Shown here: piece by piece, positions 33,077 to 42,445 of the stretch
Layout: each line of letters begins with the position of its first letter
Numbering within the stretch: position 1 is the first letter of the stretch
Translations under genes and position numbers: made by a program
Assembly (NCBI RefSeq): GCF_000467855.2
Contig: NZ_KI259222.1
Location: 7,110 to 71,109, forward strand
Source: Porphyromonas sp. oral taxon 278 str. W7784
GTDB taxonomy: Bacteria; Bacteroidota; Bacteroidia; Bacteroidales; Porphyromonadaceae
Length of the DNA: 64,000 nt
Reading direction: 5' to 3'
The notes under the pieces: generated by a model
Databases searched by the model: none
Seen by the model: only the letters and a program-made list of their open reading frames with translations
Told to the model about the DNA's origin: nothing

Positions 33077-34423
33077 TTAAGGGATGACGACACTTTCGCC
33101 ACCGAAGCTAACCGTAGCACCACGCTTGATGCTGGGGTGCATGAAGATCTCCTGTGCGGAGGGCAGATAGCGGGAGTAGTTGGCGATAGCACGATTAGCC
33201 TGTGCAGCGACAGAGGGGTCGACACTAGCTGCATGGCGGAGCTTGTTGATGACAAGGTAGTAGTAGCAGCGCTGCATGATCTTGTCATCCTGATAGTAGC
33301 GACTAGCGTTACCAGCGGAGAGTTCGGCCAGATAGATAAGTACCTTACCGTTGCGTGGGTTCTCAGCTAGGATCTTGTTACCATAAGTGATAGCTGCACT
33401 GCTGTTGCGCTGGACCTGTGCGATCTGGAAGAGCGCTTCGTAGCACTTGAGACGGTCGGAGGAATTCTGAGCAAGATCAATGGCCTTGTTGAGGAACTCC
33501 GTAGCCTCCGTATAGCGCTTCTCACGGATAGCTTCACCAGCGATACCCATAGCAGCGGTGACCGAAGGCTCCATATCGAAGAGGTAGCGACCGGCGCGCG
33601 AAGAGGCAGCGCAAGAGCATCCTGCACGCTGGAAGAGTGCAAGCACGGTCTGCAGGTAGTTCTTATCAGCCTTATGCTGGTCGATCTTATCTACGGTGTA
33701 GGTCTTCTCGAGCTTGTCACAGCTAGCCAGACCGCTCTGAGCGAACTCACCATCCATTTGGTTCTTGTAGACCTCGATGACCTTCTTAGCTTCGTCTGTC
33801 TCAGCGGCAGCGAGGACAGCGTCGGCGTATTCAGCGGCCTGCGTATACTCATTGATATACTGGTCGATCTTCGACTCATCCTTAGAGGCGATGAGGCGTG
33901 AGCTGAAGGCGTAGTAGTAGAGTACCTGGATAGGCGTCTGCTCCTTGTAGCGCTCTACGACGGGCTTAGCCCACTTGTAGACCTGAGTGAAGTCAGCGTC
34001 AGCGCCACCGAGGGTCTTATAGTCCTCGATCTTGTCAGCGATGATCTGAGCTGCCCCGACCTTAGCGTCATCACCGAAGTAGGTGATACGGTCATCATAG
34101 AGCTTCATCAGACGATCTAGGATCTTCTTCTTGTCAGCTGGAGTCTTAGCCTGAGCGTGCTTCCAGTGGAGGATCTTAGCGCCGATGATGTATATGTTCT
34201 TAGATGCGGCAGGGCAATCATTGTAGGCTCTCTGCCAAGGCTCGTAAGCGTCGGCATAGTTACCCGTTCTCCCAAAGCTCGTCAGTAGGCTGATACTTTG
34301 GCGGCAGCGGATGCTGTCTTCTCCTGAGCCAAAAGGAGTACCTGTAGCTCTACCGGTCTGGGCATAAGCAGCCGTCGAGAGAAGTCCGAGTGCTGCTACT
34401 AGGATCATTCTGTTCAGTTTCAT
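33077..34423 (-). CDS. Exported tetratricopeptide-repeat protein
   Basis: A 448-residue exported protein (signal MKLNRMILVAALGLLSTAAYAQ). The rest is helical with TPR-like repeats (NYADAYEPWQRAYNDCPAASKNIYIIGAKI; EAIREKRYTEATEFLNKAIDLAQNSSDRLKCYEALFQIAQVQRNSSAAITYGNKILAENPRNGKVLIYLAEL). Cysteines in the middle (CSCAASSR) are notable in an exported protein. It is probably a periplasmic scaffold. It sits between an OMP gene (81 bases upstream) and lptC (20 bases downstream), an arrangement I recall in other Bacteroidales. Function unknown. Confidence 0.82.
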   Translation of the reverse strand: MKLNRMILVAALGLLSTAAYAQTGRATGTPFGSGEDSIRCRQSISLLTSFGRTGNYADAYEPWQRAYNDCPAASKNIYIIGAKILHWKHAQAKTPADKKKILDRLMKLYDDRITYFGDDAKVGAAQIIADKIEDYKTLGGADADFTQVYKWAKPVVERYKEQTPIQVLYYYAFSSRLIASKDESKIDQYINEYTQAAEYADAVLAAAETDEAKKVIEVYKNQMDGEFAQSGLASCDKLEKTYTVDKIDQHKADKNYLQTVLALFQRAGCSCAASSRAGRYLFDMEPSVTAAMGIAGEAIREKRYTEATEFLNKAIDLAQNSSDRLKCYEALFQIAQVQRNSSAAITYGNKILAENPRNGKVLIYLAELSAGNASRYYQDDKIMQRCYYYLVINKLRHAASVDPSVAAQANRAIANYSRYLPSAQEIFMHPSIKRGATVSFGGESVVIP

Positions 34424-34504
34424 TGTCTCTTTTCTTTAGTGTAATAAATGGATTAGCTCGTACTTAGTCCGTAGCTAGTAGGATGAGGGACTGGGGGGAG
34501 GGTG

Positions 34505-35812
34505 CTAGTTGATGCGAGCCTTCCTGAACCAGCTCTCATTGAAGAGGATCCCCACGGTGAGGCCTAGAGCATGCTCCTTGATCATGCTGGACACTTGGGG
34601 GCGAAGATACTTATAGTCTACGGTGATATTGACGAGCGATCGGCGATCTATGAGGGGTATCCCTACCCCGACAGATGCGGTAAATTCATTGTAGCCTGCA
34701 CGCCCACTCCCTACGGTAGGTACGAGCATGTAGGAGTTAGCTCCACTGAGTCCGAAGCGATAGCGTGAGCGAGCGAAGAGGCCACGACCACGGGTATCAG
34801 GGATCCATTCGGCACCCAGTCCTATGCGATAGAGGTCACGAGGAGCAGCTCCATCTTGGATAAGCCCACTGGCCTTGCTCCACTGCATGTAGGAGACATT
34901 GTAGCCGACGAGGAAGGATTCGTTGTGTCGGTAGGTCGTCCCGAAGGAGATGCTCATCGGTACGTGATGGAGCGTGCGGGAGGAGATGGTATCCGAGGAC
35001 TCGGGTACGAGGCGACTAGAGTTCTCAGCGCTGATGAAGTGCTGATTGATCAGCTCCGAGCGTAGCTTCATCTCTGGGGAGAAGGTGGCGCCGAAGGTCA
35101 AGCTCTGACCCTTCTTCTTATCGAAGTTCAGCTGGTACTGCAGCCCGAAGTCTGCCTTGAAGCCCTTGAGCTGTAGCTGGGTGCGGTAGAAGGGATTGGA
35201 AGCACCCTCTGTGCCGAGTACCACCTGACGCTCATGGATGGTATAGCCGAAGACGTACGAGGCGTTCGCCCCAAGAGAGACGTTGCCGATACGCCCACCG
35301 ACGCCGAGATAGACATCATTGAAGCTCCCCTGTCCGGAGTAAGCTCTCTGGTAGGTATTCTGACTATCTCCCTTGAGCTTCTCCAGGCTACCGAAGCGAT
35401 AGCCCACGGTAGAGAAAGGCATGATCCCTGCACTCACCGCTAGATGATGGCTGATGGGGAAGAGGATGGTCGCATAGTCGAGATTACCGAGCACACGACG
35501 ATCCTTCTGCTTGCCTTCTTCGAGGAACGAACCTCGTAGCGAGACAGCCAGATCCATGATGAAGGTCATGGAGTCCACTGCGGTATAGGAGGCTGGGTTG
35601 GCAGGGTTGACGATGAGCCCGTCTCTAAGGCCTGCACCTAGCCCACCGAGGGCTCGGGTGGTGGCTGTCTGTCGCAAACCAAGGGTCCCGTAGCCGAAGC
35701 GGCTATAGGGTGACCGGTCAGAGTTATTCTGAGCGACGAGGCTACCTGTCGTTAGACCAGCGAGTACCCCCACAGAGAGGACACGGCCGAGGATCTTATT
35801 CCATTGTATCAT
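34505..35812 (-). CDS. Outer-membrane beta-barrel protein (OmpP1/FadL-like)
   Basis: A 435-residue protein with a signal peptide (MIQWNKILGRVLSVGVLAGLTTGSLVAQ). The mature N-terminus NNSDRSPYSRFGYGTLG...RALGGLGAGLRDGLIVNPANPASYTAVDSMTFIMDLAV has the N-P-A-N-P-A motif of FadL-type transport proteins of Bacteroidetes. Alternating strands follow to a C-terminal NESWFRKARIN. It could carry hydrophobic compounds, or be an assembly or secretion factor; the substrate is unknown. Its start overlaps the stop of coaX by 4 bases. Confidence 0.82.
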   Translation of the reverse strand: MIQWNKILGRVLSVGVLAGLTTGSLVAQNNSDRSPYSRFGYGTLGLRQTATTRALGGLGAGLRDGLIVNPANPASYTAVDSMTFIMDLAVSLRGSFLEEGKQKDRRVLGNLDYATILFPISHHLAVSAGIMPFSTVGYRFGSLEKLKGDSQNTYQRAYSGQGSFNDVYLGVGGRIGNVSLGANASYVFGYTIHERQVVLGTEGASNPFYRTQLQLKGFKADFGLQYQLNFDKKKGQSLTFGATFSPEMKLRSELINQHFISAENSSRLVPESSDTISSRTLHHVPMSISFGTTYRHNESFLVGYNVSYMQWSKASGLIQDGAAPRDLYRIGLGAEWIPDTRGRGLFARSRYRFGLSGANSYMLVPTVGSGRAGYNEFTASVGVGIPLIDRRSLVNITVDYKYLRPQVSSMIKEHALGLTVGILFNESWFRKARIN

Positions 35813-36537
35813 TTGTTGTACTCCAGTATCTTGTTCAGTCCATAGAGGACGAGGTCGGGCTCTACACGTACGTCCTCGGGGAGGGCGTGCTCGATGACCG
35901 AGGCATCGCCACCGGTGACAAATACCCTCGCCTCGGGGCTCTTGGCTTTGACCTCCTCTATATAGCCCTGGATCTCATGGATGACTCCTCTGAGGACTCC
36001 TATGGAGATCGCCTCGATAGTGGTCTGTCCGAAGGCTTGCTCCTGCTGCTCCAGATCCTGAATGAGCGGGAGGCGGGAGGTGAAGTGATTCAGGGCCTTG
36101 AGCCGTGTGTATAGTCCAGGGGAGATGTTCCCCCCCATATATTCCCCAGATGGGGATACATACTCAAAGGTGATCGCCGTCCCTAGGTCGATGACCAGAA
36201 GGGGTACGCCCTCAGGAGCCAAGGAATAGGCTCCTACGACGGCCGCTATACGATCGCTCCCTAGGCGAGATCGGTCATAGGCGACCTGGACGGGTACAGC
36301 GACACGCTCATCCACCATACACACGGTGGAGAGCTGCTCTGTGAGCAGGCTAAGCAATGTCTTGTCTACACTAGCGACAGAGCTGTAGATAGCAGCATCC
36401 AGAGCTGGATGGTCAGCTAGGATGCGCCCAGCTTCTCGGAGGGAAACCTGCGGGAATGAGTAGTGAGCGATGAGCTCCCCTCTATCCGCAACAGCCACTT
36501 TGCAGACTGTGTTCCCCTGATCGATGATTAAATTCAC
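35809..36537 (-). CDS. coaX: Type III pantothenate kinase
   Basis: A 242-residue enzyme that phosphorylates pantothenate, the first step of coenzyme A synthesis. It has the CoaX fold: MNLIIDQGNTVCKVAV holds the phosphate-binding Asp6, SRLGSDRIAAVVGAY the pantothenate site, and VIDLGTAITFEYVSPSGEYMGGNISPGLYTRLKAL the catalytic ASKHA motif. The end VFVTGGDASVIEHALP is also typical. It overlaps the downstream OMP gene by 4 bases. Full length. Confidence 0.94.
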   Translation of the reverse strand: MNLIIDQGNTVCKVAVADRGELIAHYSFPQVSLREAGRILADHPALDAAIYSSVASVDKTLLSLLTEQLSTVCMVDERVAVPVQVAYDRSRLGSDRIAAVVGAYSLAPEGVPLLVIDLGTAITFEYVSPSGEYMGGNISPGLYTRLKALNHFTSRLPLIQDLEQQEQAFGQTTIEAISIGVLRGVIHEIQGYIEEVKAKSPEARVFVTGGDASVIEHALPEDVRVEPDLVLYGLNKILEYNK

Positions 36538-36658
36538 TTAGTGGTTAGCTAGTCAATGGTACCACAAAGAAAGGGCTTTTCTGTGGAATATACCGCACTG
36601 AGGCCACTCAGGAGGGGCAGATCAGGTCGATGTGGTAGCACATGACAGGGGTAAGAGA

Positions 36659-37126
36659 TCAGTCAAAGAGAGGCTCTCCCTCACCGACGAGCTCATGTAG
36701 CCGACGCAGTGCCTTGTCCTCAGCCTGACGCATCTGGAGCTCATCCTCGGGGGTCTTGTCCTTGAGTCCGCAGAGGTGCAGGACGCCATGGATGATCACA
36801 CGGTGGAGCTCCTCTTCGTACTCCGTGCCGAGGAGCTCAGCATTGCTACGTACGGTATCGAGGCTGATGAGCATATCTCCAGAGATCACCTCCCCTTCGC
36901 TCTCGTCGAAGGTGATGATATCTGTATAGTAGTCATGATCGAGGAAGTCTTGGTTCGTCTGCAGGATGCGCTCATCTCCACAGAACTGGTAGCAGAGCTC
37001 ACCCACCTGACGGTCGTAGCTCGAAGCTACCTCACGGATCCAGGTGCGGAGCGTCTTCTCTCGGAGGCGAGGCTCCTCGACATCCTCATCGGTATAGTAG
37101 GCGATCTGATCTATTTCTTTCGGCAT
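36659..37126 (-). CDS. ybeY: Endoribonuclease YbeY (16S rRNA maturation)
   Basis: A 155-residue protein (start at the ATG at 37126, MPKEIDQIAYYTDED). A longer start at 37252 would run back into the next gene and has a non-conserved N-terminus. The metal-binding motif is HRVIIHGVLHLCGLKDKTPED. The canonical H-x3-H-x5-H third ligand is replaced by Asp or Lys, as I recall for Bacteroidetes YbeY. FNxxYLxxD-type features appear as DHDYYTDIITFDESEGEVISGDMLISLDTV. YbeY trims 16S rRNA and takes part in ribosome quality control. It lies 22 bases after the TsaC/YciO-like gene. Confidence 0.9.
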   Translation of the reverse strand: MPKEIDQIAYYTDEDVEEPRLREKTLRTWIREVASSYDRQVGELCYQFCGDERILQTNQDFLDHDYYTDIITFDESEGEVISGDMLISLDTVRSNAELLGTEYEEELHRVIIHGVLHLCGLKDKTPEDELQMRQAEDKALRRLHELVGEGEPLFD

Positions 37127-37148
37127 AATGATGCTGTACTGAATTGGT

Positions 37149-37781
37149 CTAGTCTTTCTTGAGCAAGGGCTCTTCGTCCTCGAGACGACCATGCCCATAG
37201 CGCAGGACTTCGAAGGGCTCCTCTGTACAATCAACGATCGTAGAGGGGGCAAGTGGGATATCCCCTGCGTCTAGGATGGTACGCACCCCTCGCCCGAAGC
37301 GCTCGTCGATGAGCTCGGGGTTGGTGCAGTACTCGGGCTCTTCTTCATTCTCCAGAGGGAGCGAAGAGGTGATGAGAGGATTGCCTAGATGCTCTGCGAG
37401 GAGCCGGCCTATGGGATGCTGTGCCAGGCGCACCCCGACCTCCTTGCGTTGCTTGAAGATCTTGGGCAATGCTCCCGAAGCGGGCAGGATGAAGGTATAG
37501 TTGACCTCGTGGTCCTTGATGAACTTGAAGGCTCGGTCATTCATCTTGCAGTACTCGGAGACCTGGCTCAGCGAAGCACAGGCGATGGAGAGTGCCTTCT
37601 TCTTGGGATCGATCTGCTTGAGGCGACAGATCTCTTCGATCGCTCTCTGGTGCAGGGCATCACAGCAGTAGGCGTAGCCCGAGGATGTGGGGTAGATGAA
37701 GACCGCCCCATCCCGCAGTTCGTCCACCAGGAGGGACAGCTGCCTGTAGTCAGGGGCATCTGGGTATATCTTCGTGAGCAT
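37149..37781 (-). CDS. TsaC/YciO-like (Sua5/YrdC) protein
   Basis: A 210-residue member of the Sua5/YciO/YrdC family. The motif FIYPTSSGYAYCCDALHQRAIEEICRLKQIDPKKKALSIACASL is the nucleotide-binding YrdC core (usual form PTDTVYGLGCDA). Other parts are YTFILPASGALPK, RKEVGVRLAQHPIGRLL and GNPLITSSLP. The core aspartate is replaced by Ser, as in the YciO branch rather than the TsaC enzyme that makes threonylcarbamoyl-AMP for t6A in tRNA. It lies 22 bases upstream of ybeY and 65 bases from rlmB, all in one direction. A true tsaC elsewhere in the genome would decide between the two roles. Confidence 0.8.
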   Translation of the reverse strand: MLTKIYPDAPDYRQLSLLVDELRDGAVFIYPTSSGYAYCCDALHQRAIEEICRLKQIDPKKKALSIACASLSQVSEYCKMNDRAFKFIKDHEVNYTFILPASGALPKIFKQRKEVGVRLAQHPIGRLLAEHLGNPLITSSLPLENEEEPEYCTNPELIDERFGRGVRTILDAGDIPLAPSTIVDCTEEPFEVLRYGHGRLEDEEPLLKKD

Positions 37782-37786
37782 AGTGG

Positions 37787-37814
37787 TAGTATGTATTTAG
37801 TAGTATGTATTTAG
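37787..37814. repeat. Two tandem copies of a 14-bp repeat
   Basis: TAGTATGTATTTAG occurs twice back to back (37787-37800, 37801-37814), just upstream of the TsaC/YciO-like gene start. It looks like a simple tandem duplication. Confidence 0.8.
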
Positions 37815-37846
37815 TGGAGTATGATGCTTGGGCTAGTAGTAGGTAG

Positions 37847-38596
37847 TTAGTGCTCGAGGAGGCTCTCCTGACGGACTACCTCGTAGATGAGGATACCGCC
37901 AGCGACAGAGACATTGAGCGAACCGATAGCACCCGCCTGAGGGATGCGTACGATCTGGTCTGCTCGGCGAAGGACTTCCGTAGAGACGCCGTGGTCTTCA
38001 GCTCCGAGCACAAGGCCAAGCGGGAGCGAGAGCGTACTCTGGGTATAGACGTCGGTAGCCTTCTCCGAAGCAGCGACGATGCGCACACCATTCTCCTGCA
38101 GGATGGTGACAGCTGCTCCGATCGAGGAGACACGGCAGACAGGGATACGATGCAGAGCACCCGCCGAAGTCTTCACAGCATCAGCCGTCACGGAGACACT
38201 CCCCCGCTCAGGGATGATGAGGGCGTCGACCCCAGCACACTCTGCCGTACGAGCTATAGCACCGAAGTTGCGCACGTCGGTCAGCCCGTCGAGGAGGACA
38301 AAGAAGGGTGAGCGTCCCTGCTCATAGAGGAGCGGGATGAGCTGCTCGAGTGAAGTATATTCGATCTCACTGATGAAGGCGATGACGCCCTGGTGCTGCT
38401 TGCGTGTCAGGCGCATCAGACGCTCCTCGGGGACGAACTGTATCGGGATCATTCGCTCCTCGGCAAGGGCCATGATACGGCTCACCTCGCCACTACGGAG
38501 GCCACGCTTGAGTAGGATCTTGTCGATCTCACGTCCAGCCTCGAGGGCTTCTATGAGCGGATGCATCCCAAAGATCAGGTTGTTCTTTCCCATCAA
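37847..38596 (-). CDS. rlmB: 23S rRNA 2'-O-methyltransferase, TrmH/SpoU family (RlmB-like)
   Basis: A 249-residue SPOUT methyltransferase. The N-terminal substrate-binding domain (NLIFGMHPLIEALEAGREIDKILLKRGL, residues 5-80) resembles ribosomal L7Ae folds and is typical of RlmB. The C-terminal knotted domain holds LLDGLTDVRNFGAIARTAECAGVDALIIPERGS, GLVLGAEDHGVS and QIVRIPQAGAIGSLNVSVAGGILIYEV, which are SPOUT motifs 1-3. RlmB methylates the ribose of G2251 in the E. coli numbering of 23S rRNA. A TACCTTTG box lies 102 bases upstream of the start. Full length. Confidence 0.92.
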   Translation of the reverse strand: MMGKNNLIFGMHPLIEALEAGREIDKILLKRGLRSGEVSRIMALAEERMIPIQFVPEERLMRLTRKQHQGVIAFISEIEYTSLEQLIPLLYEQGRSPFFVLLDGLTDVRNFGAIARTAECAGVDALIIPERGSVSVTADAVKTSAGALHRIPVCRVSSIGAAVTILQENGVRIVAASEKATDVYTQSTLSLPLGLVLGAEDHGVSTEVLRRADQIVRIPQAGAIGSLNVSVAGGILIYEVVRQESLLEH

Positions 38597-38698
38597 TATC
38601 TGTCTTGTCGTATTCTCTATATATGTATAAAGCCCTCGGGAGGGCGGAGTGCAAGGATCTCAGGCAAAGCGCTTGCCGAGAGCCAGACACACTAGGTA

Positions 38699-38706
38699 CA
38701 AAGGTA
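38699..38706 (-). promoter_or_regulatory. -7 promoter box (TACCTTTG) upstream of rlmB
   Basis: The minus strand reads TACCTTTG, matching TAnnTTTG, 102 bases before rlmB. No clear -33. The 38597-38936 spacer otherwise holds no gene I can see. Confidence 0.4.
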
Positions 38707-38936
38707 CAAAAAGATTGATGCCCCACTCTACGCTCAGCCCGCCCCGTCGTCTCCCCTTCCTCCCTCGCTTAGAGCCCCAAGCCAAAGGAGATCACCCGAC
38801 TTCACCACCACACATTCCAAGGGCTTAGCCCTCCTCCGACAAGGGGTGATCTTCAGCTGAAAATTCCCCTCCCGAGCGAAGCCCAAAAAGCGCCCTCCAC
38901 AAACCCTTTATTTAAGCGGGCTGGAGAGGGCTCTTT

Positions 38937-39022
38937 GACGACCTACGGTAGGTCGTCGAAAAAACCTACTGTAGGTCGCCGATGCGACCCACGGTAGGTC
39001 GCTGTGACGACCTACCGTAGGT
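38937..39022. repeat. Palindromic tandem array, four units with 23-bp period (copy B)
   Basis: Four copies of a near-palindrome ACCTACnGTAGGT start at 38941, 38964, 38987 and 39010, exactly 23 bases apart. The array is almost the same as the one at 16255-16341 and shares its upstream flank (GGGCT..AGAGGGCTC). It sits 60 bases before the lptF promoter box, so it lies in the rlmB-lptF divergent spacer. Confidence 0.9.
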
Positions 39023-39082
39023 TTCTCCAGCCACCTACCCAGAGCGTGGGGCTCCGACCTGCCGTAATCGGGCTAAAAAGTG

Positions 39083-39090
39083 TATATTTG
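39083..39090 (+). promoter_or_regulatory. -7 promoter box (TATATTTG) upstream of lptF
   Basis: TATATTTG fits TAnnTTTG and ends exactly on the G of a possible GTG start at 39090. A transcript from here would begin around 39096, so it favours the later GTG start at 39117. No convincing -33 TTG. Confidence 0.5.
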
Positions 39091-39116
39091 TGGCTAATAA
39101 ATTGGCGGTAATAGAC

Positions 39117-41141
39117 GTGTTTAAGATCGTAGATAAGTACATCCTCCGGAATTTCATCCCGCTCTTCGTGATGAGCTTTGCCGTGTGCTGGTTCATCGTG
39201 GTGATGCAGTTCCTTTGGCGCTACATCGACGAACTCGTCGGTAAGGGGCTCAGTGGCTTCATGCTCCTGCAGATCATCTTCTACGCCGCCCTCTCCTTCG
39301 TGCCGATGGCTCTGCCCCTAGGCATCCTGCTGGCGTCGCTGATGACGCTGGGCAACCTCGGAGAGCGTCTGGAGCTCCTCGCCCTCAAGGCCTCTGGCAT
39401 CCGCCTATATCGCATCATTAGCCCCATCGTCCTGCTTGTCGTCGGGATGGCATGCGGGCTTTTTTATTTCCAGAATGACCTGATGATCCGAGCGCAGGTG
39501 CGTATGTGGACGATGATCATATCGGCCAGGTTCGCTACGCCCGAGATGGAGATCTCCCCAGGCATATTCTATACGGGCATCCCGGGCTATAGTCTCTATG
39601 CCAAGGAGCGTGACCCTCAGAATGGACTCCTCAAGCGTCTGATGGTCTACGATATGAGCCGAGGCTACCTCAACCCTCGTATCATCCGAGCCGACTCGGG
39701 CCGTCTGGTGATGGACAAGAGCAAGAAGTTCCTTGTCCTAAAGCTCTACAAAGGTCAGAGCTTCGAGAACCTCCAGTCGCAGACCTACAATACCTCTACC
39801 GACCCTGTCCCCTACATGCTCCCTCGCTTCGACTACAGCGAGACCTTCATCCCCTTCGACACGAATATCAAGATGCAGGACGAGCAGGAGCTCGGGTCGA
39901 TGTACGTCGGGAAGAACCTCCATCAGCTCCAGGTCTCCATCGACTCGATGATCCCGATCCTCGACAGCACTCGCTACAGCTATGCTCGCGTCGTCCAGAC
40001 GGGGATCCTCACCGGTCACTACCAGAGCTCGCCCTATGCCTACGAGGATAGTAGTGCTCTGGCTACACAGGAGGCACGCATTGCCCAGCTCGAGGAGCAC
40101 TACCGTCACCCCAAGGCCGAGGACGCTCAGAAGCTCCCCAGCCTCTCGCTCCGAGACAGCCTACAGGCCATCGACATGGCACTAGACAAGGCCGCCCGCA
40201 TCCAGGACGAAGCTCGTATCTACAGCGCTTCGGATGACGGCGCCTTCTACTCGTACCGCACCTTCCATCAGGAGTGGCACCGCAAGTTCACCTACCCGGT
40301 CTCTTGCATCATCTTCTGCCTCATCGGTGCCAGCCTAGGCGCCATCGTACGGCGTGGGGGGATAGGGATGCCGATCATCATCTCGATCTTCTTCTTCGTC
40401 GTCTACTTCATCATCGACTCCTTCGGGACGAATATGCTCCGCAACGAGACCATCCCCATCTGGCTCGGGATGTGGCTCAGCAATATCATGCTATTCCCCG
40501 TAGGGATCTTCCTAGCCTACAAGGCTAATCAGGACTCTTCAGCGCTCAACGTAGAGGCCTACGTCATCTTCTTCCGCAAGCTCTTCGGCTTCCGTGGGGT
40601 GCGCAAGGTCGAGTACCAAGAGCTCGTCATCGAAGAGACCGACTACGTCGCTGGGGCTCACTCCGTGGCTCTAGCTCAGGAGCACACCGAGGCTCTACTG
40701 AAGAGTCCCCTGCTGGCTCAGCCCATCTGGCGTATCTGGCGCTACGGGCGCTATCAGGAGGATCTCCTCCATCTAAGCCGGGAGCTCGACGAACTCACCG
40801 AGAGTCTTCGCCACACCTCCGCCCGTATGCTCACCAGTAAGCTCGGGGACCTTCCGCTCCTCCCCACGAGGATCTCGCCCCTCCTTCCCCATGAGGAGCG
40901 AAGAGGACTTATCTTTGCCCTTGTCCTCCCACTCTCTCTGCCCTTGACCCTCTTCTTCGGTCGGGTACGATCCCACCTGAAGAGTGACCTCAAGACGACC
41001 CAGAGTGTGCTGGGGCAGATCGCCCAGGAGGTCGAAGCCGCCCGCCAAGGCACACAAGCAAAAACAAATACAACCGAATACGAATTATCCACTACACCAA
41101 CTATCCCTTCGGACATCCCTGAAGAGGTAGCCATACAATAG
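39117..41141 (+). CDS. lptF: LPS-export permease LptF (YjgP/YjgQ family)
   Basis: An inner-membrane permease of 674 residues with three transmembrane helices at each end and a large periplasmic domain between. The start is the GTG at 39117 ([22 protein letters not shown]), which matches the usual LptF start of the form M-x-I-x-D-x-Y-I. A GTG at 39090 would add nine residues but overlaps a promoter box. The C-terminal helices are [42 protein letters not shown] and [19 protein letters not shown]. About 150 residues after the last helix ([14 protein letters not shown]...) are extra compared with proteobacterial LptF. It works with LptB, LptG and LptC. ribBA follows after 1 base. Confidence 0.88.
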   Translation: MFKIVDKYILRNFIPLFVMSFAVCWFIVVMQFLWRYIDELVGKGLSGFMLLQIIFYAALSFVPMALPLGILLASLMTLGNLGERLELLALKASGIRLYRIISPIVLLVVGMACGLFYFQNDLMIRAQVRMWTMIISARFATPEMEISPGIFYTGIPGYSLYAKERDPQNGLLKRLMVYDMSRGYLNPRIIRADSGRLVMDKSKKFLVLKLYKGQSFENLQSQTYNTSTDPVPYMLPRFDYSETFIPFDTNIKMQDEQELGSMYVGKNLHQLQVSIDSMIPILDSTRYSYARVVQTGILTGHYQSSPYAYEDSSALATQEARIAQLEEHYRHPKAEDAQKLPSLSLRDSLQAIDMALDKAARIQDEARIYSASDDGAFYSYRTFHQEWHRKFTYPVSCIIFCLIGASLGAIVRRGGIGMPIIISIFFFVVYFIIDSFGTNMLRNETIPIWLGMWLSNIMLFPVGIFLAYKANQDSSALNVEAYVIFFRKLFGFRGVRKVEYQELVIEETDYVAGAHSVALAQEHTEALLKSPLLAQPIWRIWRYGRYQEDLLHLSRELDELTESLRHTSARMLTSKLGDLPLLPTRISPLLPHEERRGLIFALVLPLSLPLTLFFGRVRSHLKSDLKTTQSVLGQIAQEVEAARQGTQAKTNTTEYELSTTPTIPSDIPEEVAIQ

Positions 41142-41142
41142 A

Positions 41143-42366
41143 ATGACAATGAGTGAAATTAAGCTGAACACGATCGAAGAAGCTCTCGAAGACTTCCGAC
41201 GTGGAGAGTTCCTGATCGTCGTGGATGACGAGGACCGTGAGAACGAAGGTGACTTCATCATCGCGGCCGAAAAGGTCACCCCCGAAAAGGTCAACTTCAT
41301 GATGCGCTACGGCCGAGGTGTCCTCTGCGCCCCCATCACCGAGGAGCGTGCTCGTGAGCTAGAGCTCGAGATGCAGGTACCGAACAATACATCGGTGCAC
41401 GAGACCCCCTTCACCGTCACCGTAGACCGCCTAGGCAACGGCTGTACCACGGGAGTATCTATGTACGACCGAGCTCAGACGATCCTTGCCCTGGCTGACC
41501 CCACGATCACTCCAGGCGACCTGGCCCGCCCTGGCCACGTGTGCCCACTCAGAGCACGTAGCAAGGGCGTCCTTCGCCGTGCTGGACATACCGAAGCAGC
41601 CGTAGACCTGGCTCGTCTAGCAGGACTACAGCCTGTGGCAGCACTCATCGAGATCATCAACGAAGATGGGACGATGGCTCGCCTACCTCAGCTCTGGGAA
41701 GTAGCCCAGCGCTTTGGACTCAAGATCATCACCATCAAGGACCTCATCGCCTACCGCCTGCGCACCGAGAGCATCGTCGAGCGTGGTGAGGAGGTCGCTA
41801 TGCCCACGGCATGGGGCCAGTTCCGCCTCATTCCCTTCAAGCAGAAGAGCAATGGGCTGGAGCATATCGCCCTCATCAAGGGCGACATCTCCGACGGTGC
41901 TCCCGTCTTAGTACGTGTGCACTCCAGCTGTGCCACCGGCGATATCTTCGGCTCCAAACGCTGCGAATGTGGCGAACAGCTTCACAAAGCTATGGAGCTC
42001 ATCGAAGCTGAAGGCCGTGGCGTCGTCGTCTACCTCAACCAAGAAGGCCGTGGCATCGGACTCATGGAGAAGATCCGCGCCTACAAGCTCCAGGAAGAGG
42101 GGCTAGACACCGTCGAGGCGAACCTCCATCTGGGCCATGGAGCCGACGAGCGTGACTATGGCGTCGGTGCTCAGATCCTCCGTGAACTAGGTGTACAGCA
42201 GATGCGCCTCATGTCTAACAATCCTATCAAGCGTGTCGGCCTCGAAGCCTATGGGATCGAGGTCGTAGAGACCGTCCCTCTGGAGGTCCAGCCCAACGAG
42301 TTCAACGCCTTCTACATGCAGACCAAGAAGGACCGCATGGGGCACATCCTCCATCACCTCAAGTAG
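41143..42366 (+). CDS. ribBA: Riboflavin biosynthesis RibBA (DHBP synthase / GTP cyclohydrolase II)
   Basis: A 407-residue bifunctional enzyme. The N-terminal half (residues 1-205) is 3,4-dihydroxy-2-butanone 4-phosphate synthase: [31 protein letters not shown] and [24 protein letters not shown]. The C-terminal half is GTP cyclohydrolase [30 protein letters not shown] carries the zinc cysteines, followed by [21 protein letters not shown] and MSNNPIKR. Both start the riboflavin route. A second ATG at 41149 (MSEIKLN) is equally good. It lies 1 base after lptF. A 22-bp direct repeat covers its stop codon. Confidence 0.96.
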   Translation: MTMSEIKLNTIEEALEDFRRGEFLIVVDDEDRENEGDFIIAAEKVTPEKVNFMMRYGRGVLCAPITEERARELELEMQVPNNTSVHETPFTVTVDRLGNGCTTGVSMYDRAQTILALADPTITPGDLARPGHVCPLRARSKGVLRRAGHTEAAVDLARLAGLQPVAALIEIINEDGTMARLPQLWEVAQRFGLKIITIKDLIAYRLRTESIVERGEEVAMPTAWGQFRLIPFKQKSNGLEHIALIKGDISDGAPVLVRVHSSCATGDIFGSKRCECGEQLHKAMELIEAEGRGVVVYLNQEGRGIGLMEKIRAYKLQEEGLDTVEANLHLGHGADERDYGVGAQILRELGVQQMRLMSNNPIKRVGLEAYGIEVVETVPLEVQPNEFNAFYMQTKKDRMGHILHHLK

Positions 42367-42402
42367 TCCATCCCCTCGCATCAAGTAGTCGATCCCTCCC
42401 AT
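42359..42402. repeat. 22-bp direct repeat across the ribBA stop codon
   Basis: TCAAGTAGTC followed by (C/G)ATCCC occurs at 42359 and again at 42381, exactly 22 bases apart. The first copy contains the last codons and TAG stop of ribBA. It looks like a two-unit form of the 22-bp arrays elsewhere in the window. Confidence 0.7.
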
Positions 42403-42445
42403 ACGGATGCGACGTATCACCCTATCCTTTACTTAGCATAGAGCT

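Noticed and set aside
36659-37126. Missing third histidine in YbeY as a defect
   Set aside because: I recall that Bacteroidetes YbeY proteins commonly carry this variant; the rest of the protein is intact.
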